A stretch of DNA of 64,000 bases from Anaerozeibacter quisquiliarum (lineage in GTDB: Bacteria; Bacillota; Clostridia; Christensenellales; Aristaeellaceae). Under the pieces are notes generated by a model that searched no databases, was not told where the DNA came from, and worked only from the letters and a program-made list of their open reading frames with translations. The stretch lies in the NCBI GenBank assembly GCA_051162045.1, contig JBISDI010000011.1; one strand, 5' to 3'. The position numbers were made by a program, and so were the translations under genes. Positions 42,122 to 50,295 of the stretch are shown here, piece after piece. Each line of letters begins with the position of its first letter. The first letter of the stretch is position 1.

Positions 42122-43759
42122 TCACTCCACAATCACGATCGTGCCCTTCGGGCAGGTTTCGTAGAGCCATTTGGCGTCCTCGACCGATAGGCGCACACAG
42201 CCGTGCGAGGCGCGCCGGCCGAGCAGCGCGACCGAGGTGGGGTTGACCGAGGCCTCGTCGCGGCTGGAGAACAGCACCGAATGGAACATGATGTCGCCGT
42301 CGATGTAGTAGGTGTAGCGCCCCCATACGTAGTATTTCGAGAAGTAGTGCCACTTTTCCTGCTGGCCGGTCTTGAGAAACACGCCGCGCGGCGTCCACTC
42401 GTCGAGCAGGCCGGTCGAGCAGATCATCGTGCGCTCGAGCCTGTATTCGCCGTCCTCGCCCAGGCGGTAGGCATAGGTCTTCTGGTCCTCCAGGCTGACG
42501 CGCAGCCGCCACGGGGTTTTGTTCTCGACAGCGTCTGGCCCGAACAGGAGGTTCTGCGTCAGTGCGCCCGCTTTGCCGTCGTCCTTGAGGCCGTTCGCCT
42601 GCTGGAACGCCTTGAGCGCGGCGACCGAGCTCTTGCCGAACCGGCCGTCCACCATGCGGTGCAGCAGGTACCCGAGCGCGTTCAGCCGCCTTTGCACGCG
42701 CAGCGCCTGCGCGCCCTTGCTGCCCAGGCCCACGTCCGCGCGGTAGGCCGGCAGCGCGCCGTCCAGCAGGCGCTGCTGCGTCGCTACGCTCAGCGTGCGC
42801 AAATCGGTGAATTCACCGGCCCAGTTGACCTCGAGCGCGGTGAGGTGCTCGGCCAGCCGTTCAAGCGCCTGTTCCATGGCGTCGTCATATTGCTTGCCCG
42901 CCACCCCGTACAGCATGCCCAGGTCGATCAACCGCTGCTGGATGCGCTGAACCGACGCGCCGTTGTCGCCCTTGGTCAGCGTGCGCGGCACAGGGTAGGG
43001 CGAGCGCGGCGCGTCCTCGCGGTAGAGGAGCGCATGGAACTCGCGGCCGGCGACGCCGGTCAGCGGCAAGCCGCACGCACCCTCAAACGCCGTCGCCGCC
43101 GCCTCGGTATACTCGTCGAAGATGCCGCTCGGCTCGCCCTCCATGTAACCCAGCGCAATCAGCCGCGCCTGCAGGCGCCGAACCGCCTCGCCCGTGGCGA
43201 AGCGCGCCAGATCCGACAGGTAGGGCTGATAATTGGGGTCGTTCAGCAAGGCCATCGTGCCGAGGTCGGCCGCACCGGTCGCCTCCACCGCCTGGCCCTG
43301 CTCAGCCAGATGGCGCTGGAAGTCCTTGACCGCGCGCTGGGTGGAACTGCCGTACATGCCGTCCACCGCGCCGGTCAGGAAGCCGTAATGGCGCAGCCTG
43401 CCTTGCAGCGCGGCCACGTCGTCGCCCTTGTCGCCCTTCTTAAGCGCGCGCGGCGCGGGCGCGGCGTCCGGCATGTAGAGTGCTTCCAAGGTATCCCCGT
43501 CGGCGGTGCCGGTCGGGGGCAGCGCGTGCGCCCGCTGAAACGCGGCCAGCGCCGCGCCGGTGCGCTCGCCAAAGATGCCGTCGGCGGCATCCGCGAGGTA
43601 GTTCAATTCGTTGAGCCTCGCCTGCATCCGCTTGACCGCCTCGCCCCGCGCGCCCGCGCCCAGCGCGCCGTTCGCCCGCACCGGTATGGCCGCCAGCAGC
43701 AAAATACAGGCCGCAAAAATCATCAGCCGCCTCAACCCGATCCCCCCGTACTGACGCAT
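42122..43759 (-). CDS. L,D-transpeptidase (YkuD) with multiple peptidoglycan-binding domains
   Basis: Cell-wall crosslinking enzyme, 545 residues from MRQYGGIGLRRLM. Signal peptide about 1-30 (ending PVRANG). At least four PG_binding_1 units follow (for example near 40-95, 105-165, 175-235, 255-320, 340-400, each with LxxLGY/AFQ patterns). The C-terminal YkuD domain has catalytic ASHGCVRLS (Cys nucleophile) and HSVLF. Upstream in-frame Mets to 43825 lack ribosome sites. Acts outside the membrane on tetrapeptide stems (3-3 crosslinks) or anchors proteins. Confidence 0.9.
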   Translation of the reverse strand: MRQYGGIGLRRLMIFAACILLLAAIPVRANGALGAGARGEAVKRMQARLNELNYLADAADGIFGERTGAALAAFQRAHALPPTGTADGDTLEALYMPDAAPAPRALKKGDKGDDVAALQGRLRHYGFLTGAVDGMYGSSTQRAVKDFQRHLAEQGQAVEATGAADLGTMALLNDPNYQPYLSDLARFATGEAVRRLQARLIALGYMEGEPSGIFDEYTEAAATAFEGACGLPLTGVAGREFHALLYREDAPRSPYPVPRTLTKGDNGASVQRIQQRLIDLGMLYGVAGKQYDDAMEQALERLAEHLTALEVNWAGEFTDLRTLSVATQQRLLDGALPAYRADVGLGSKGAQALRVQRRLNALGYLLHRMVDGRFGKSSVAALKAFQQANGLKDDGKAGALTQNLLFGPDAVENKTPWRLRVSLEDQKTYAYRLGEDGEYRLERTMICSTGLLDEWTPRGVFLKTGQQEKWHYFSKYYVWGRYTYYIDGDIMFHSVLFSSRDEASVNPTSVALLGRRASHGCVRLSVEDAKWLYETCPKGTIVIVE

Positions 43760-43974
43760 GATGCCACCCATTATACTGGCATATTGTGTCATTAGTGCGA
43801 TGCTCCGCATGAACTTTATCGGCAAGTCAAAAACCCAGCAAATTGATAGGAATATAATTGTGCAACATGCACTACGGTCTGGGTGGGTTGTGCAAAGAAT
43901 ACAATATGCATCGAAAATATCAAGCGAAATAACATGACTTAATCAGAATTTGACGTGGGGTGCATCATTTCATA

Positions 43975-44003
43975 ATGACAGAATGAGGTTTTTGCCATAT
44001 AAT
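43975..44003 (+). promoter_or_regulatory. Promoter of the HPr-like gene
   Basis: ATGACA (43975-43980), exactly 17 bases, TATAAT (43998-44003). About 45-base leader with AAAGGAGGG. The preceding 43826-43974 is AT-rich and shows no gene. Confidence 0.65.
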
Positions 44004-44055
44004 ACAGATGGTTCCAAGGAACCGGGGCAAATATCAATGGCAAAGGAGGGATACC

Positions 44056-44307
44056 GTGAATATCCGGATTCAAGTAGACAACATGAGGGAAGCCGAGCGT
44101 CTGAGCAACATCTGCAATCAGTTCCCCTACGAAATGTTCCTGCGCGTGAACAAGTTCGCCGCCGACCCGAAGTCGACGCTGGGCGTGCTGGCGATGATGT
44201 ACGCCGATAAGACCAATCTGGTGATCGACACCGGCGATATGCCGGACGAAGTCATCATGGACTTTTCGGAGAAGCTGTCCGATTTCGTGGTGCCGGCCGA
44301 GGAGTAG
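44056..44307 (+). CDS. HPr-like protein lacking the phosphorylatable His
   Basis: 83 residues, GTG start with AAAGGAGGG 5 bases upstream. Fold features of PTS HPr: N-terminal strand, helix with EAERLSNICN, and DPKSTLGVLAMMY (37-49) aligning with the regulatory Ser46 region (DAKSIMGVL). The GLHARP active site with His15 is absent (FPYEMFLRVNKF instead). It therefore cannot be a PTS phosphocarrier; it may be a Crh-like regulator via Ser40, or a structural homologue. Followed by another small gene. Confidence 0.75.
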   Translation: MNIRIQVDNMREAERLSNICNQFPYEMFLRVNKFAADPKSTLGVLAMMYADKTNLVIDTGDMPDEVIMDFSEKLSDFVVPAEE

Positions 44308-44494
44308 TCCATCGGCTCGGCATAGGGCGACCATCCCCTCCGCCGCGTGAAAACCCGGGCGTACCCAAGCGCCCCATGAAAGCGGTCCACGCGGCAGGCG
44401 CGGGCTCTGGTTCGCCATACGGCGCGCCTGCAAGGGGCAGGTGCGTGAGAAGAGAGTGTGAGACGTAGTCTGATTCGTGAAAGGAGACTAAAAA
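44308..44494. other. Intergenic GC-rich segment, no gene
   Basis: 187 bases without a ribosome-site-supported ORF. Sequence composition resembles the other repeat spacers in the window but no internal repeat was found. The AAAGGAG of the next gene lies at its end. Confidence 0.4.
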
Positions 44495-44737
44495 ATGAAA
44501 ATTTATAACATTCAGAAGCCCGAGAAGTTGTTTGCGAAGCTCGACGCCTGCGAGGGCAAGGTGGACATCGTGCTGCCGGACGGGCAGAAGTCCGAGTGGG
44601 CCAAGGACGGCGAACTGGTCAAGGCGCTGTGGAAGACCATGCCCGACAAGCATCTGACCAACATGGAGCTCAAGCTCGAAAAGGGCCGCGACGCGCTGAA
44701 CGTCATCGACTTTCTGATGCGCGGCAACTGCGCCTGA
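44495..44737 (+). CDS. Unrecognised 80-residue protein
   Basis: AAAGGAG 8-9 bases before the ATG. MKIYNIQKPEKLFAKLDACE is followed by a KVDIVLPDGQKSEW strand-turn and a helical, charged C-terminal half ending LMRGNCA. Soluble, mixed charge, two Cys. No family recognised. It is downstream of the HPr-like gene on the same strand and ends at a strong hairpin, so the two may be a unit. Confidence 0.65.
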   Translation: MKIYNIQKPEKLFAKLDACEGKVDIVLPDGQKSEWAKDGELVKALWKTMPDKHLTNMELKLEKGRDALNVIDFLMRGNCA

Positions 44738-44778
44738 TGCGCGGCGCGGGGCATTCGCCCCAAACGTCGCTTTAGTAG

Positions 44779-44807
44779 AAGCCCGTCCGCGAAACGCGGA
44801 CGGGCTT
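44779..44807 (+). terminator. Terminator-like hairpin after the 80-residue gene
   Basis: Arms 44779-44791 and 44795-44807 form a perfect 13-bp GC-rich stem with an AAA loop; only a short T pair follows. The same AAGCCCG/CGGGCTT style is used after secG (61963). Confidence 0.7.
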
Positions 44808-44875
44808 CGTGCTGTCCAACATGCCCCGGGCTCCCGGGAAAACGGGCGATTGCGTTGGATTTGGCATCTTTACGC

Positions 44876-44963
44876 CTACGGCACGACGCTATATTCGTAG
44901 GGCCGGTACCCATAATTCTCCTGCGGCAGGGTGATGCCCGCCCGATTGCGCGGTAGACGAAGC
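44876..44963 (-). pseudogene. 3' remnant of a gene cut off by the tandem repeat
   Basis: On the minus strand about 29 codons end in a TAG at 44878-44876 with a natural-looking C-terminus (RAGITLPQENYGYRPYEYSV). The LPxxxYGYRxYE pattern resembles C-termini of glycoside hydrolases. The reading frame continues straight into the 150-bp repeat array, where no partner gene is found. Likely a relic. Confidence 0.3.
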
Positions 44964-45360
44964 GTCGGCAGGGCTCGAAAAGCGGGTACGGAGGCTTGGG
45001 GTTACGCCCTGCGGGGGCTACCACCCCGCCTGCGGGCACCCCTCCAGGGAGGGGAATAGGTGGCCATTCCCCTCCTCGGAGGGGTGGCGCGGAGCGACGG
45101 GGTGGTGAGCCTGTCGGCAGGGCTCGAAAAAGCAGGTACGGAGGCTTGGGGGTTACGCCCTGCGGGGGCTACCACCCCGCCTGCGGACACCCCTCCTGGG
45201 AGGGGAATAGGTGGCCATTCCCCTCCTCGGAGGGGTGGCGCGGAGCGACGGGGTGGTGAGCCTGTCGGCAGGGCTCGAAAAGCAGGTACGGAGGCTTGGG
45301 TTACGCCCTGCGGGGGCTACCACCCCGCCTGCGGACACCCCTCCAGGGAGGGGAATGGGG
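44964..45360. repeat. Tandem array of a ~150-bp GC-rich unit (2.6 copies)
   Basis: Units start at 44964, 45113 and 45264 with GTCGGCAGGGCTCGAAAA and run 149, 151 and 97 bases with few differences. Each contains CTACCACCCCGCCTGCGG, a CCCCTCC.GGAGGGG hairpin, and a CATTCCCCTCC..GGAGGGGTGG hairpin followed by GCGCGGAGCGACGGGGTGG. The same modules occur singly at 26101-26270 and 57571-57612. 45361-45503 shows no gene. Confidence 0.9.
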
Positions 45361-45503
45361 GAGGGCACGGTTGCAAAGAGCCTCTACGGCGAGCGCGAAG
45401 CGCCTCGCCCCGGGGGAAGGGGGGGCAGAAGTCCCCGTAGCAAGCGCCCACGGGCATGTGCCGGGGGCGCGAATGCGATTGCGGCCAAGGGAGGCCCCGC
45501 GCG

Positions 45504-46379
45504 TCAGTGCGCCCGCTCTCGCATCGTCGCCAGCACGATCAGCGCCAGCGCCGGGCCGACCAACCACAGCTGGAACCAGTGCCCGAACGACGCGCCCATC
45601 AGATAGAACGCGCCCAGCAGCATCACGGCGATGATCGCCTGGTTCGCCTTCGCGCGAATCAGCCGCCCCGCCGCCGTGTAGTACAGCGGGATCGTGAAAA
45701 ACAGCATCCAACCGGGATGCCAGAAGTCCCAGGCGAACCCGACCACCAGATAGAGGATGGCCACCAGCAGCGGATAGGGGATGCGGTCGAGGTCGAACCC
45801 ACCATCGGGACTGAGCGCGGTATAGTACACCGGAATCGTCAGATACAGCATCCAGCCCGGGTGCCACAGGTCGAACAGAAACCCGATCAGCATATAGACC
45901 GAGAACACGATGATCGGATAGGGGAACAGCTTGAGGTTGACCCGTCCGTCAGCCCCCTGGAACCGCCACACCGGGCCGTCGGGCGCGCCGGCCTTGTTTC
46001 GCGCGGCCTTTGCGTCGGGCGCCGCCGCGCGACCCTTGCCGCGCGGGCGTCGCCGGAGCGAGATGCGCAGCCGCCGGGACGCCTGGGCGTCCGGCGCGCT
46101 CGCGCCTTGTTCCGCCGCGGGCGCGTTGTCCGCCTGCCGGGCGAGCCGCGCGAACAGCGCGTCGTCCTCGGCCTCCGGGTCCATCTTGAGCAGCTCGTCA
46201 AGCGACACCTGATACAGCTTCGCCAGCGCGATCAGGTTGTCGGTGTCGGGCGAAGATTCCGCCCGCTCCCACTTCGATATGGCCTGGCGGCTGATGCCCA
46301 GCCGGTCGGCCAGTTGCTCCTGGCTGAGCCCGCTCTGCTTGCGCAGCGCCGCCAGCCGGTTTGCGATTTCAATGTTCAT
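45504..46379 (-). CDS. XRE-domain membrane protein with duplicated WHPGWM helices
   Basis: 291 residues. N-terminal helix-turn-helix (about 5-60, LSQEQLADRLGISRQAISKW), an Ala/Arg-rich linker (about 75-140), then about six membrane helices. Two consecutive segments are internal repeats: FLFDLWHPGWMLYLTIPVYY and FAWDFWHPGWMLFFTIPLYY. DNA-binding plus membrane domain suggests a membrane-tethered regulator or a regulator that controls its own permease-like part. AAGGGGGATTCAC precedes the ATG. Confidence 0.8.
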   Translation of the reverse strand: MNIEIANRLAALRKQSGLSQEQLADRLGISRQAISKWERAESSPDTDNLIALAKLYQVSLDELLKMDPEAEDDALFARLARQADNAPAAEQGASAPDAQASRRLRISLRRRPRGKGRAAAPDAKAARNKAGAPDGPVWRFQGADGRVNLKLFPYPIIVFSVYMLIGFLFDLWHPGWMLYLTIPVYYTALSPDGGFDLDRIPYPLLVAILYLVVGFAWDFWHPGWMLFFTIPLYYTAAGRLIRAKANQAIIAVMLLGAFYLMGASFGHWFQLWLVGPALALIVLATMRERAH

Positions 46380-46521
46380 GTGAATCCCCCTTTATGCGGA
46401 CAGTTTACCACAGACAGGTCCGGTTGCGCCATACACTCTGGGCTACAGCTGCGCAACTTTTGGTTGCAGGGGGCGATTTTGCGGGACGCGGGAGGTCAGT
46501 CCTATGGCGTCCGGGCGTTAA

Positions 46522-47409
46522 TCAACGATAGAACATTTGGATATAGGCCTCCACATCCGCCCTCGTCCCGGTGAACGGGCCGGGGGTTTCCATCTTCAGC
46601 GATACCAGCGCGGCGGCGGTCAGCAGCGCCCGGTCGATCGGCTGGTTAAGCCGCTCGGTGATGTAGGCGGCGAAGCAGGTGTCGCCCCGGCCCGTGCGCC
46701 CGGACAGGTTGCGCGGCACGAGCGGCTCTGCGTAAAAGCGCTCGCCGTCATAGACGATCGCCTCGGTGTTGTGGGTAATCATGACCTCCCGCGCACCCCA
46801 GCCGTGCAGCAGCTTCGCGGCCTCGTAGCGGTCGGACAGGCCGGTCATGATCTCGGCCTCCGCGGCGTCGGTCTTCAAAAATCGGATCATCGGAAGGTAC
46901 GTTCGCTTCTCCGGCCAATCGCCAAAGGCCATGATTCCCTCCGGGCCCTCGGCACGGCGCAGCATGCACTGCACGTCCAGCGCGCACAGCGCCCGGCCCG
47001 CCGCCCACTCGATGATCGATCCGTCGAAGTCGCCGTACATCAGCCCGGCGATATGGACGATCGACGCGTCCACGTCGGGCAGCTCGTCCGTGCGGTAAGG
47101 CTCGATCCGGCTGATCGCGCGGCAGGTGCGCCGCTCCTTGTCCGCCGTATGGTATACGTTTTCAATCGATGTGCAGGCGGGGCTTTCAAGCGGACGCACG
47201 TCCACATGGGCCGCGCCCGCAAAGCGCGCCGCGACGTCCACCTCGCCCAAGTTCGCCTTGGGCAGCACGCAGGTTCGGTGTCCGAGCGCCGAGGCGGCGA
47301 AGCCCGAGGCCACCACCGCGCCGCCGAGCTCGCGCACCTCGCGCCCATTGTGGTCCACATTGATGTCCAGTGATACCTGGCCCAGGATCAGCAAGTCGTA
47401 ATCGCGCAT
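46522..47409 (-). CDS. PfkB/ribokinase-family carbohydrate kinase
   Basis: 295 residues. DLLILGQVSLDIN N-terminus, LGGAVVASGFAASALGH substrate loop, and catalytic GRTGRGDTCFAAY (GxGD, Asp about 246). The A-site N/D motif is in HNTEAIVYDGE. It follows the LacI-type gene by 21 bases on the same strand and lies opposite the GDPD/ABC operon, so its substrate is probably a sugar or polyol delivered by that system. Gap 46380-46521 holds no gene. Confidence 0.85.
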   Translation of the reverse strand: MRDYDLLILGQVSLDINVDHNGREVRELGGAVVASGFAASALGHRTCVLPKANLGEVDVAARFAGAAHVDVRPLESPACTSIENVYHTADKERRTCRAISRIEPYRTDELPDVDASIVHIAGLMYGDFDGSIIEWAAGRALCALDVQCMLRRAEGPEGIMAFGDWPEKRTYLPMIRFLKTDAAEAEIMTGLSDRYEAAKLLHGWGAREVMITHNTEAIVYDGERFYAEPLVPRNLSGRTGRGDTCFAAYITERLNQPIDRALLTAAALVSLKMETPGPFTGTRADVEAYIQMFYR

Positions 47410-47430
47410 GAAAAATTACCCCTCCTCGTT

Positions 47431-48537
47431 TTACATCGTGCTTTTTCGAACGACCAGGTGGGTGGCGACCCTGCGCACGCGGCTGGCAAGATCGGGGTCT
47501 TCGATCTGCGCTATCAGCTCGCGCACGGCAATTGTCCCCATCTCAAACGGCCCGGCCTTGACGGTGGTCAGCGGCGGCCAGACGCTGTCGGCCAGTGCGA
47601 TGTCGTCGAAGCCGGCCACCGCCATGTCGCCCGGCACCGATAATCCGGCCTCGTGCAAGGCGCGCAGCGCGCCGATGGCCAGGCTGTCGGCCGCGGCGAA
47701 CAGCGCCGTGGGCCGATGGCCCGAGCGCAGCAGCGCGGCCATGGCGCGGGCGCCGGAGGCGGGCGTGTTGTCCGTGACGACCAACGGCGTGCCCTCCACG
47801 GCGTGCGGCTCGAGGCCGAACAGAGCGAGCTTCTCCGCGTCCGGGCGCGGGTAGCCCCCCCACGGATCGCACGCGGGCTTGAGGTTCGGGTTGGCGTATA
47901 CGGGCAGGCCGCGGCGGTGATGGGCGTTCAGGTAGGCGAGGTAGCGCAGATGGTAGCTGACGTGGCTGAGACGGTCGCTCAAAAAGGCGATTTGCCGATG
48001 GCCCCGCTCGAACAGGTGGTCCATCATGGCCGTCGCCCCGCCGTAGTCGTCCTGGACGATGAACGCGTTGTGCTGCGTGGACAGCACGTCGTTGACCAGC
48101 ACCAGCGGAATGCGCCGCCGCCTGAACTCATTAACGGCCGGAAGCGGCGTGAACGAGGTCAGGATTGCGCCGTCGATGCTGTCCTGAATGAAGTGTTCCT
48201 CAAAAGTATCGTCGTCCTGGTCGCTGGAGGTGACTACGATGTGATAGCCCGACTGCTTGGCTTCGACCATCGCCCCGTCGAGCAAGGGGCCAAAAAAGGT
48301 GTGCGCGAAATAGGGCAACTGCTTGCGGTAGATGCACAGCCCCAAAATGCCCGAGCGCTTTGTGGCCACGGCCCGGGCCAGCGCGTTGGGTACGTAGCCC
48401 AGCCCCTTGGCGATGCGCTCGATGTGCAGCCGCGTCTCGGCCGCCACCAGCGGCGAACCCGCGAGCGCCCGCGAGGCCGTGGCCTTCGAAACGCCGGCCA
48501 GCTTGGCGACATCGCTCAACTTGGTTTGTGCGCTCAT
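47431..48537 (-). CDS. LacI/GalR-family transcriptional regulator
   Basis: 368 residues. Helix-turn-helix LSDVAKLAGVSKATASRAL (about 7-25) with hinge ALARAVATKRSGILG and a periplasmic-binding-protein-like effector domain (GAILTSFTPL, ERGHRQIAFL, VPGDMAVAGFDDIALADSVWP). It is divergent from the GDPD-like/ABC operon and co-oriented with the PfkB gene, so it should control both. A palindrome TTCTCGAGAA at 48562-48571 in its own leader is a likely operator. Confidence 0.9.
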   Translation of the reverse strand: MSAQTKLSDVAKLAGVSKATASRALAGSPLVAAETRLHIERIAKGLGYVPNALARAVATKRSGILGLCIYRKQLPYFAHTFFGPLLDGAMVEAKQSGYHIVVTSSDQDDDTFEEHFIQDSIDGAILTSFTPLPAVNEFRRRRIPLVLVNDVLSTQHNAFIVQDDYGGATAMMDHLFERGHRQIAFLSDRLSHVSYHLRYLAYLNAHHRRGLPVYANPNLKPACDPWGGYPRPDAEKLALFGLEPHAVEGTPLVVTDNTPASGARAMAALLRSGHRPTALFAAADSLAIGALRALHEAGLSVPGDMAVAGFDDIALADSVWPPLTTVKAGPFEMGTIAVRELIAQIEDPDLASRVRRVATHLVVRKSTM

Positions 48538-48561
48538 AAATTTTTGCTCAAACCCCTTGCA

Positions 48562-48605
48562 TTCTCGAGAAAATTCGTTTATACTGGCGTTGATGACAGA
48601 TACAA
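48562..48605 (-). promoter_or_regulatory. LacI-type gene promoter and operator-like palindrome
   Basis: Minus strand TTGTAT (48605-48600), 16 bases, TATAAA (48583-48578), followed within 7 bases by the perfect 10-base palindrome TTCTCGAGAA (48571-48562), positioned for autorepression. No equally good promoter was seen for the divergent operon in 48606-48675. Confidence 0.5.
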
Positions 48606-48675
48606 CCGGTTTCATTCCATCGATATTGTAAACCATCCCGGCGCATTTGTCAATTCTATTTTTCGTGGAGGGCGA

Positions 48676-49428
48676 ATGATTCGACCGACCATCACCGCGC
48701 ACTCGGGCTGCGAGGGCACGGCAAGCGGCTCCATGGCGGCCATTGTGACCGGCATCGAACTGGGCGCGGACATCGTGGAGGTGGACGTGCGCCGCGTACC
48801 CGGCCTGGGGTTCGTGCTTTCGCACGACGCGGTGAGCGGCCCCGCCGGTCTCGTGACGCTCGAGGCGGCGTTCGCGCAACTCAAAAAGCATCCGGGCGTG
48901 GGCATCAACTGCGACTTGAAGGTCTACGGCCTCGCGGAGGACGTGCTCGCGCTCGCGGACGATTGCGCGCTTGCCAAGGGGCAGCTGGCGTTCTCGGGCA
49001 GCCTGAGACCGAGCGAGCTGCGCGCGAACCCCGCGATCGCCCGGCGCGCGGGGGTATACCTGAACATTGAAGAAGCGCTCGCCGAGCTGTATCGCGCGCG
49101 CCATCCGGAAGCCGCGCCCGCGGACGAACACGCGTGGGACACCGTGCGGGGGCGTGTGATGGAGGACTTCGAATCATGGATCGAGCCGTTGGTCGATCTT
49201 TGTTCGAGCCTGCCCATCCGCGCGCTCAACCTGCCCCCTCAGCCGTTCGGGCCCTGGCTTCAGCGGCTGGGCGAGGCGGGCGCGCGCTGCTCGGTCTGGA
49301 CGATCGACGAGTCGGAGGCCATGCGCGGATTCATGGCCGCGCCGTATATCATAAACCTGACCACCCGGCGCGCGCGGCTGGCGCTCGATATAAGGCAAGC
49401 GATGAGGGGGAAGGATCGATGGTCGTGA
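48676..49428 (+). CDS. Glycerophosphodiester phosphodiesterase-like protein with altered active site
   Basis: 250 residues, TIM-barrel GDPD family. Retained: His9, Glu35 and Asp37 in IVEVDV, His50-Asp51 in LSHDA, and the Lys of CDLKVYG. Changed: the canonical AHRG is AHSG (Arg to Ser10) and the PENT Glu loop is TASGS. So it may be inactive as a classical GDPD or use another phosphodiester. GGAGGGCGA precedes the ATG. No signal peptide, so it works on imported material. First gene of the ABC operon. Confidence 0.75.
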   Translation: MIRPTITAHSGCEGTASGSMAAIVTGIELGADIVEVDVRRVPGLGFVLSHDAVSGPAGLVTLEAAFAQLKKHPGVGINCDLKVYGLAEDVLALADDCALAKGQLAFSGSLRPSELRANPAIARRAGVYLNIEEALAELYRARHPEAAPADEHAWDTVRGRVMEDFESWIEPLVDLCSSLPIRALNLPPQPFGPWLQRLGEAGARCSVWTIDESEAMRGFMAAPYIINLTTRRARLALDIRQAMRGKDRWS

Positions 49429-50255
49429 TGTCGCCCAGGCGCATGTACCATACAATGGGCCGCAGGCGGTATTGGGAGTACTTGCTGCTGGTCGCGTTCC
49501 TGCTGTTTTTCTACGGGCCGCTTTTGCACATGTTCATGCTGGCGTTCGCCGATAAGTACGAAGCGCCCGGCGTTTTGCCACAGGCGTTCGGGTTCAAGTG
49601 GTGGGCCTACGTGCTCAGCCAGCCCACGCTGGTCAGTTCGATTTCGCTGTCGTTTGTGATCGCGGCGATCACGACGGCGCTGTCGATGCTGATCTGCCTG
49701 CCGGCCGCCTACGTGCTGGCGCGTTACGACTTCCCCGGGCGCAGGGCGGTCATGTTCTCGTTCCTGCTGGGCAACGCGTTCCCCAAGATCGGCATCTACA
49801 CCTCGATCGGCATCATCTTCTACCGGATCGGGCTGATGGGCACCTTCCCGGGCGTCCTGATTATCCACCTGCTGGGCGGCATGATGATGATGATCTGGCT
49901 GCCCACCAACGCGTTCCGCTCGGTGCCCCGGCAGCAGGAGGAGGCCGCGCGCGACGCGGGCGCGGGGCCGATCCGCACCTTCTTCTCGGTGACGCTGCCC
50001 ATGGCCTGGCCGGGGATCGCGGTGGCGGCCATGTTCGCCTTCATCGGCTCGCTGGGCGAGAACCAGGGCACGCTGCTGGTCGGACTGCCCAAGTACCGCA
50101 CCATGCCCGTGGAGATGTACGGCGTCATATTGGACTACCCGGCTACGGCGGGCGCGGTGTTCGCGCTGATCCTCTTGATCCCCAACATCCTGCTGCTGAC
50201 GCTGATGCGCCGGTACGTGGGACCGGAGACGCTGTCCAAAGGCTTCAAGATGTAA
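49419..50255 (+). CDS. ABC importer permease (PotC/UgpE-like)
   Basis: 278 residues, six helices, BPD_transp_1. RRRYWEYLLLVAFLLFFYGPL opens the first helix; EAA-loop QQEEAARDAGAGPIRTFF; LGENQGTLLVGLP late. It overlaps the GDPD-like gene by 10 bases, so the hydrolase and transporter are coupled. Its partner permease is encoded at the far end of the operon, an unusual split. Confidence 0.88.
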   Translation: MVVMSPRRMYHTMGRRRYWEYLLLVAFLLFFYGPLLHMFMLAFADKYEAPGVLPQAFGFKWWAYVLSQPTLVSSISLSFVIAAITTALSMLICLPAAYVLARYDFPGRRAVMFSFLLGNAFPKIGIYTSIGIIFYRIGLMGTFPGVLIIHLLGGMMMMIWLPTNAFRSVPRQQEEAARDAGAGPIRTFFSVTLPMAWPGIAVAAMFAFIGSLGENQGTLLVGLPKYRTMPVEMYGVILDYPATAGAVFALILLIPNILLLTLMRRYVGPETLSKGFKM

Positions 50256-50295
50256 TACCAATAATCACTTCGATTGGTATGAAGGAGGGCTCACA

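Noticed and set aside
44964..45360. CRISPR-like interpretation of the tandem repeat
   Set aside because: Units are ~150 bp and contiguous with no variable spacers; they are palindromic repeat modules.
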